The notes beneath the pieces are model-generated. The model ran no database searches. It saw nothing but the letters and a program-made list of their open reading frames with translations, and had not been told where the DNA came from. Shown in pieces: positions 58,977 through 64,000 of a stretch of DNA of 64,000 bases. The position numbers and the translations under genes are program-made. The DNA comes from Nocardioides sp. NBC_00368 (GTDB taxonomy: Bacteria; Actinomycetota; Actinomycetes; Propionibacteriales; Nocardioidaceae). Numbering within the stretch: the stretch's first letter is position 1; every line of letters starts with the position of its first letter. The stretch spans positions 4,919,001-4,983,000 of the forward strand of contig NZ_CP107970.1 of assembly GCF_036090055.1 (NCBI RefSeq). The letters run 5' to 3'.

Positions 58977-59987
58977 TCACGTACGTGACAAGTTTCCCGA
59001 CCTCGTCACCGGGATCGTGGCGGCGACGGCTGCCGTCAGCAGACAGAGCAGCGCGCACCCGGCGGCCAGCGCGACCGAGCCGGCACCCAGGATCGTCAGC
59101 GCCGCCCCGACCACCGCCGGCGCCAGCGCGACCGGTCCGGCCCAGCGACGCCCCGCGACGACCCCGCGCGCGAGGGAGACAAGCTCGGCGACGCGTCCGA
59201 CGTCGAGATCCGTCAGCTCCACGCCGGAGTCCCCGCCCATCGCCAGGTCTGCCACCGCCTGGGCCTCGGCGTCCTCGGGACGCGAGCTGACGAAGGCGAC
59301 CACCCGCCCCTGCTCCTGCAGCTCGGCGACGAGCCGTTCCCGTTTCTCGGGGGCGATCTCGGAGTGCCATCGCTCGATCCCGCAGGCCTCGGCCAGCTGT
59401 TCGGTCTCGCGGGCACCGTCGTCGGAGACCAGCACCGGCGACACCCCGGCCGACGCCAGCCGCGACACCGACGATCCCGCGTCCTCGCGCGGCTCGTCGC
59501 CGACCACGAGATAGCCCAGCGGGCGACCGTCGAGCTCGACGCCGAGGACCGTGCCGCGGTCGTCGCGGTCGGCCATGCCGACCCACGAGGGCCGCCCGAC
59601 GCGTACGGGATGCCGGTCCACCGACCCCCGCACCCCCGATCCGGGAACCACCCCGAAGTCGGTGACCTTGCCGCGCGGCGAGAGCCGGGCGACCGCCCGG
59701 GCCAGCGGCCCCTCGGCCTCGTGCTCCAGCGCCCCCGCGAACCAGCGCAGGTTGCGCAGGTGGTCGGGATCGAGCGGATCGACGGTGGTCACCGTGAGGC
59801 GCCCGGTGGTCACCGTCCCCCACCGGTCGAGCACCACCGCGTCGATGCGGGCGGCCACCGCCCACGCAGGACCGGGCACCGACGAGATCCCGTGCCGGCG
59901 CCCGACCCAGCCGGCTACGACGCGAGGAAGCGCCAGCCCCAGGACGTAGGCAGCGACAGCACCGGCCACGAGAACGAGCATCTCCAT
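58977..59987 (-). CDS. Degenerate P-type ATPase-like (HAD fold) membrane protein
   Basis: A 336-residue protein resembling only the cytoplasmic P and N domains of heavy-metal P-type ATPases, flanked by one N-terminal helix (residues 3-25) and two C-terminal helices (about 285-328). The phosphorylation motif DKTGT is DRWGT (the Asp kept, Lys and Thr changed); the N-domain GxG is GSGVRGS; the hinge GDGxNDxP is replaced by SSRPEDAEAQ. The actuator domain and the metal-transport helices are missing. It cannot be a transporter as it stands; it may be a regulator, a HAD phosphatase or a decaying gene. The start ATG 59987 is 13 bases from the stop of the PucR gene. Confidence 0.65.
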   Translation of the reverse strand: MEMLVLVAGAVAAYVLGLALPRVVAGWVGRRHGISSVPGPAWAVAARIDAVVLDRWGTVTTGRLTVTTVDPLDPDHLRNLRWFAGALEHEAEGPLARAVARLSPRGKVTDFGVVPGSGVRGSVDRHPVRVGRPSWVGMADRDDRGTVLGVELDGRPLGYLVVGDEPREDAGSSVSRLASAGVSPVLVSDDGARETEQLAEACGIERWHSEIAPEKRERLVAELQEQGRVVAFVSSRPEDAEAQAVADLAMGGDSGVELTDLDVGRVAELVSLARGVVAGRRWAGPVALAPAVVGAALTILGAGSVALAAGCALLCLLTAAVAATIPVTRSGNLSRT

Positions 59988-60000
59988 GTGCGATCCCGGG

Positions 60001-61218
60001 TCAGCCCGTCTGCTGCTGGTAGCGGTCGAAGTCGCTCTGGTCGCCGGCCATCCACAGCGGCACGCTCGCCTTGAGCAGCAGCAGGAGCTGGGTGACGAAC
60101 TCGGGGTCGCGCAGCGACTCGCCGAAGAGCTCGTTGATCCGCTTCCAGCGGTAGCGGACTGTCTGCGGATGCACCCCGAGCACCGCTGCGATCGCCGGCG
60201 CGCTCTCCCGCGTCTCGAGCCAGACCAGCAGGGTCTCGGTGAGGATCTCGCGGGAGTTGGCCGACTCGGCCAGCAGCGGTTCGAGCAGCTCCTGGGCGAG
60301 CTGGCGACGCATCACCGGCTCGGCGTGCAGCCAGATCTCGGTGCGGTAGGCGAGGCAGTCGATGACCGGCTTGGCCGGGATGACGCGTGCGTTGACCAAC
60401 GCCAGGGCACGGTTGGCCCAGCGCCAGGCGGCCGGGACATCGGCCGGCGGCACCGGCCAGCAGATCGCGACCCGGGCCTTCGGAGCGGCCGCGCGGACCT
60501 CCTCGGTGACCGTGGTGGTGGCGCTGGGCGGGCAGATCACGACCTGCGTCGGCCGGCGTCGCCGGGTGAGCGCGACGGACGAGAGCGCGTCCGCGGAGAT
60601 CTGGTCGGCGTCGAGCAGCTCGACCGCCATCACCGTCACCTTCTCCGGCAGTGGCCACTCGCCGAGTGCCGCCTGCGTCTCGATCTCGTCGTGCGACGCG
60701 CCCGACAGCATCCGGTCGATCAGCCGCGCGCGGGCGACGTCGTTGTTCTGGTCGCGGGCCTCGGTGCCGGCCTCGAAGCCGGTGCCGACCTGCGTGGTCA
60801 GGTGCTCGACGTACGACGTCATCATCTCGTTGAGCGCGTTCAGCGCCGCGGCGGAGAGCTCGTTCTCGACCGCCCGACGGCGCAGCTCGTCCCAGAGCTC
60901 GGTGGTGGCCATGTCGATGCCCTGGTCGACGATGGCCCGGTCCTGGCCCAGCGCGGCGACCTTGAAGCCGACCTTGCGGAAGTGGTCGTCGATCGCGATG
61001 TAGGGCGCCGAACGCCCGAGGCCCAGGTCGATGAAGTGCGACATCGCGCCGTGGACGGCGGTGAAGATGAGCTCCTCGAAGCCCTCGGTCTCGGCCGGCA
61101 GCCCCTCGCGCAGGTGACGAGTGATCTTGCGCGCGATCGGCCGCACCTCGCTCTCGAGGCTCTTCAGCATCCACACGGCGGAACCGGGGAGCCCGGGGGA
61201 CTGGTGGGTCTGCGTCAT
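60001..61218 (-). CDS. PucR-family transcriptional regulator
   Basis: A 405-residue regulator. N-terminal helical sensor (residues 1-150, with SEVRPIARKITRHLREG), a central GGDEF-like PucR domain, and the C-terminal PucR helix-turn-helix with LGVHPQTVRYRWKRINELFG at about 355-375. Regulators of this type control purine, amino acid or secondary metabolism genes. ATG 61218 is assigned. It precedes the P-type-ATPase-like gene by 13 bases on the same strand, so both may be co-transcribed. Targets unknown. Confidence 0.85.
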   Translation of the reverse strand: MTQTHQSPGLPGSAVWMLKSLESEVRPIARKITRHLREGLPAETEGFEELIFTAVHGAMSHFIDLGLGRSAPYIAIDDHFRKVGFKVAALGQDRAIVDQGIDMATTELWDELRRRAVENELSAAALNALNEMMTSYVEHLTTQVGTGFEAGTEARDQNNDVARARLIDRMLSGASHDEIETQAALGEWPLPEKVTVMAVELLDADQISADALSSVALTRRRRPTQVVICPPSATTTVTEEVRAAAPKARVAICWPVPPADVPAAWRWANRALALVNARVIPAKPVIDCLAYRTEIWLHAEPVMRRQLAQELLEPLLAESANSREILTETLLVWLETRESAPAIAAVLGVHPQTVRYRWKRINELFGESLRDPEFVTQLLLLLKASVPLWMAGDQSDFDRYQQQTG

Positions 61219-61397
61219 CTCGTGCTCCGTCGCACGTCAAACTCCTTCGTCCAACATGCCCGAGAAGGTATCGACCACCATGGCACGTCTTTGCTTGGCG
61301 TGCCCCCGAAATGCGGTACGCCCGTGCCGCTGCGTGGCCCGGATGGGCAAAGCCCGCCGGGGGCCGATCGGCCGCCCGGCGGACTCGGGAGGGAGGC

Positions 61398-62039
61398 TCA
61401 GCCGCGCCGCGGGTTGGTGAGGTTGAGCTCGATGGTGTTCCCGTCGCCGGGTACGAGGGCATTGACCAGCCAGGTGTTGAGGCCGCAGTTCTGGAAGTCG
61501 CCGATCGAGTACGTCCCGGTGAGCCGGCCACCGGTGAAGACCCCGAACCGCTCACCCTCGGGCGTGGCCACGGGGATGGCCACCGGCTCGACGGTGCGGC
61601 AGAACGGCCCGGAGAAGGTCGGGAAGCCGACGACCTTGATGTTGGTGAGACGTACGTTGTAGTAGGAGGTGGCCTCGACATAGCTGCCGCCGCCCTCCGG
61701 ATGGGGCGAGAGCGTGCCGGTGGTGGGGGCGGCCTCCTCGAAGCTGACGTCGGCGCTCATCGGGATGAACCCCGCCGCCTTGAACTCGGTGTGGGCGCCG
61801 GGAAGCGCGAGCGAGCCGGTGAACGCGCCGGTCGTGGTCTCCAGCGTCGTGTCCAGGACGGCCGGGCCGACCGGGATCTGCGACCCGGTCGAGGCGACGA
61901 CCGTGGTGCCGTTGGCGTCGTAGAGGATGTCGAGCGGTGCGGCGTGGGCGGGTGCGGCCGCGGCGACGGTGAGCAGCGCTGCCGCGGCGGGGACGGCGAG
62001 CAGACCGAGCCGGCGCTTCATGAGGGTCGAGAGAGACAT
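61398..62039 (-). CDS. Secreted protein of unknown function
   Basis: A 213-residue exported protein. ATG 62039 has GGAG 6-8 bases upstream and gives MSLSTLMKRRLGLLAVPAAA, a Sec signal with cleavage near AHA-A. The mature protein is strand-rich, with two cysteines (PFCRTVEP and FQNCGLN) that may pair, and ends in NTIELNLTNPRRG. It lies 80 bases downstream of another exported protein gene of nearly equal size (214 residues), and both have a similar overall build (signal, beta-rich, few cysteines), so they may be co-expressed. Confidence 0.65.
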   Translation of the reverse strand: MSLSTLMKRRLGLLAVPAAAALLTVAAAAPAHAAPLDILYDANGTTVVASTGSQIPVGPAVLDTTLETTTGAFTGSLALPGAHTEFKAAGFIPMSADVSFEEAAPTTGTLSPHPEGGGSYVEATSYYNVRLTNIKVVGFPTFSGPFCRTVEPVAIPVATPEGERFGVFTGGRLTGTYSIGDFQNCGLNTWLVNALVPGDGNTIELNLTNPRRG

Positions 62040-62119
62040 GACGGGCTCCTTCAAGATGGTGGAACAGGGAGACGCGACAACGGTGCGCCGCTCGGACGCA
62101 CCGCTCTCGCTTGCCGGGT

Positions 62120-62764
62120 TCAGCTGACGTTGACGGCGCCGTTCGGGACGGAGACGTTGTAGGTGCCGTTGAACGAGGCCGGATCGCCGACGGAGATCGA
62201 GCCGAGGCAGTCGGCGACGACCGTGGTCACCTCCAGGGACCCGTCGCCCGTCTCGTCGACGACCAGCCGCTGCGTCGCCTCGTCGAAGTGGCCGTTGGCG
62301 GTGCCGGTGACCGTGAAGTCGCAGAGACCGGTGGAGTCGGTGACGCGTGCGCTGATGCCGCTGATCCAGCCGTCGACCTGGTCGGTGGCGGCGGAGGTCA
62401 CCGAGGTGTCGTTCGTCTCGAGCTTCCAGGCGCCGCTGTGGGTGACGGTCAGCGGGGTGCCGAACTGCTCGGTGCAGCCGCCCCAGGTCGTCGATGAGAT
62501 GGTCGCGAGATGGTCGGGGGCGAGCCCGCTCTTTCCGGTGCCGCTGTGGATGGAGCCGCTGGCGCCGGCCGAGGTGCAGAACATCGCGTTGAGCGGGACG
62601 GCGAAGGCGATGCCGCCGACAGCGGTGGCGCTGAAGGCGTGGTTGCCGGTGGCCGTGCTGCCGCCTACGGACACGGTGTAGGGAGGCGCGGCGCTGGCCA
62701 TCGCCGGCGCGGCGAGGGTGAGGGCGGCGGCTGCCGCACCTACAAGGAGAAGCTTCTTCTTCAT
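62120..62764 (-). CDS. Secreted protein of unknown function
   Basis: A 214-residue exported protein starting MKKKLLLVGAAAAALTLAAP with cleavage near ASA-A. The mature part is Gly/Ser/Thr-rich and strand-rich, with four cysteines (MFCTSAG, WGGCTEQ, LCDFTVT, ADCLGSI), consistent with two disulfides. ATG 62764 has AAAGGA about 8 bases upstream; ATG 62782 would add six residues. The region upstream to 63015 carries two palindromes and probably the divergent promoters. Confidence 0.68.
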   Translation of the reverse strand: MKKKLLLVGAAAAALTLAAPAMASAAPPYTVSVGGSTATGNHAFSATAVGGIAFAVPLNAMFCTSAGASGSIHSGTGKSGLAPDHLATISSTTWGGCTEQFGTPLTVTHSGAWKLETNDTSVTSAATDQVDGWISGISARVTDSTGLCDFTVTGTANGHFDEATQRLVVDETGDGSLEVTTVVADCLGSISVGDPASFNGTYNVSVPNGAVNVS

Positions 62765-62881
62765 CGAAGGTCGTCCTTTCATGGCGATGGAGACTGGTTG
62801 TCTCCGTCGGGGCCCATTCATCCGCGTCGCGAATCGGGCTGTCGACGGCCATCTGCCCGAAACCACGAAATGGGGCGCCAC

Positions 62882-62901
62882 GATGTCGCGTACGCGACAT
62901 C
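62882..62901. promoter_or_regulatory. Perfect 20-bp palindrome between divergent secreted-protein genes
   Basis: GATGTCGCGTACGCGACATC, fully symmetric, the size and form of a TetR- or LacI-type operator. A related TGTCG-N5-CGACA sequence lies at 63009-63023 over the start codon of the downstream gene. Confidence 0.55.
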
Positions 62902-62921
62902 CGATGTGGACGGCGGCCCGA

Positions 62922-62945
62922 GACTTGTCATGGGCATGACAAGTC
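62922..62945. promoter_or_regulatory. Inverted repeat between divergent secreted-protein genes
   Basis: Arms GACTTGTCATG and its exact complement separated by 2 bases. It could be an operator or a hairpin; it lies 71 bases before the start codon at 63016 and downstream of no gene, which favours a regulatory site. Confidence 0.45.
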
Positions 62946-63015
62946 CGGGGACCGGTTCCGACGTATCCGAGCCGACCTTGTTGCTTCCGCATATCCGCGA
63001 TGCCACGTTGTCGGT

Positions 63016-64000
63016 ATGCGACACACTCTGCAGCGTGCGGCGGCGCTGGCCATCCTCGCCGGCACCGCCTTCGCGATGCTCGGTCTGGGGGCGAGCGAGG
63101 CGGAGGAGGGTCCGTACCCGGGGCTGCCCGCCCCGGAGCAGCAGGAGCTGCCTCTCCGGCACGCCTCCTGGACCGGGGCGGCGAACTCGTCGCTCGCCGA
63201 CGTGGAGCGGGCGCGTCAGTGGCTGCGTACGCCCCTCATGACGGTGGCCGCCGACTTCTACCAGGGACGTATCGAGGAATTCGACGCGACCAAGTACCGG
63301 CAGTGCACCAAGGCCGGCGCGAACATCTACTTCGTCGCTCAGCCAGGGTCCGCGTACAACTACGGCCAGACGCCCGACATCGTCGTTCGTACGGTCACCT
63401 TCGGTGCCGTCCCCGTCGAGGCGACCGTACGCCTGGAGCAGGAGAGAGCTGACGGACTCCCCGTGCCGATCGAGCTCGAGACCTTGACGTGCGCCCGAAT
63501 TCCCCCGTTCGGGGTGGAGGTTCCGGACAGCCCGGTCAAGGGCCGGGTCAGTACGCGCGTGATGTCGGTGCGGGTTGACGGCGTGTCGCTGCCCTTCCGA
63601 GGAGAGTGTCGGACTCGGGAGCCGGGAGTGTTGGACCTGTCCGGGGAGGGGTATCTGATGGGGTGGGACGGAAGCCAGAACGTGCCTGCGCGCGTGCAGC
63701 CGGATCTGTGGAACGAAGGCCTCTTCAACCTCAGCCCGGGCGGCCTCCTCGCGGGTACCGTCGACGTGCCCCCGTTCTCGGGGTGCGTCACCACCGACGG
63801 TGACGACATCTCCAGCTTGCTGACGGCGACCGTCTCGGGCGAAGGGTTCCCGTTGCGTACCTATCAGGGTGGGGTTCTCGGCTGCACGGTGCCGAACCCC
63901 GGCGGTAAGAACCTGCCGCCTGCGCCTGGTGCATCGACCCCCGAGTCGGTCCCGTGCCGCATGGACGTGTCGCCGCCACAGGTCCCCCCGCTCCCGGAGA
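63016..64000 (+). CDS. Secreted protein, 5' part only
   Basis: An open frame from ATG 63016 to the window end without a stop (at least 328 codons). MRHTLQRAAALAILAGTAFA is a signal peptide with cleavage near GASEA. The mature part has about five cysteines (YRQCTKAG, LTCARIPP, GECRTRE, SGCVTTD, LGCTVPN) and a proline-rich region towards the window end. No known family is recognised. The start codon lies within a TGTCG-N5-CGACA inverted repeat. It is divergent from the two small secreted-protein genes and may be regulated with them. Confidence 0.7.
   Translation, partial: MRHTLQRAAALAILAGTAFAMLGLGASEAEEGPYPGLPAPEQQELPLRHASWTGAANSSLADVERARQWLRTPLMTVAADFYQGRIEEFDATKYRQCTKAGANIYFVAQPGSAYNYGQTPDIVVRTVTFGAVPVEATVRLEQERADGLPVPIELETLTCARIPPFGVEVPDSPVKGRVSTRVMSVRVDGVSLPFRGECRTREPGVLDLSGEGYLMGWDGSQNVPARVQPDLWNEGLFNLSPGGLLAGTVDVPPFSGCVTTDGDDISSLLTATVSGEGFPLRTYQGGVLGCTVPNPGGKNLPPAPGASTPESVPCRMDVSPPQVPPLPE

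Overview
The window is about 70% G+C actinobacterial chromosome. The gene set fits a Nocardioides-like member of the Propionibacteriales: a dnaK-grpE-dnaJ-hspR operon behind a HAIR-type inverted repeat, DUF6230/DUF6114 envelope genes, an EtfD-type iron-sulfur membrane protein, a PASTA-domain class A penicillin-binding protein, and many GTG starts with 4-base GTGA/ATGA overlaps. The genus is an inference; no rRNA, tRNA, CRISPR array, transposase or prophage gene was seen.

Layout. 1-222: end of a tag glycosylase. 271-5231: an iron-siderophore uptake operon (lipoprotein, two permeases, ATPase, siderophore-interacting flavoprotein) behind an IdeR/DtxR-like box. 5300-7323: sodium:solute symporter plus a small two-helix membrane protein. 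7329-8825: a DUF4097 gene and a ribbon-helix-helix gene with a palindromic upstream region. 8983-12366: an EtfD-like membrane iron-sulfur oxidoreductase with a roughly 350-residue tail carrying ten SLFD motifs. 12549-15160: two secreted or membrane-anchored proteins of unknown function. 15331-17266: two HpcH/HpaI (CitE/malyl-CoA lyase-like) genes. 17529-29751: accessory metabolism and regulation (GlxA-type regulator, three RibD-C/DHFR-like proteins, MFS exporter, M20 hydrolase, C39-like peptidase, DUF697-type GTPase, HxlR regulator, SDR, AbiEi-like protein, nitroreductase).

29897-36262 holds two copies of one module: a 40-46 residue very basic protein followed by a 976-residue LuxR-family ATPase regulator. 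The pairs share an upstream element with identical internal spacing. 36356-42396: a membrane-anchored protein, an aldo/keto reductase and the heat-shock operon. 42597-48428: an array of DUF6230 and DUF6114 genes, with two signal peptidase I genes divergent from it. 48596-53224: two consecutive pairs of a DUF445-like membrane protein and a DUF4393/Abi-alpha-like protein. 53182-64000: DUF692 protein, PBP1, ferritin-like diiron protein, lytic transglycosylase, a decayed P-type-ATPase-like protein, a PucR regulator and three secreted proteins, the last running off the window.

Four copies of an 86-98 bp imperfect palindrome (25125, 27906, 29052, 56483) sit directly at gene 3' ends, three of them between convergent genes. 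They probably act as terminators, and in two cases they supply the end of a reading frame. The strongest candidates for something undescribed are the small-basic-protein/LuxR module pair, the tandem DUF445/DUF4393 pairs, the DUF6230/DUF6114/signal-peptidase locus with a shared 23-bp promoter motif, and the SLFD-repeat tail.
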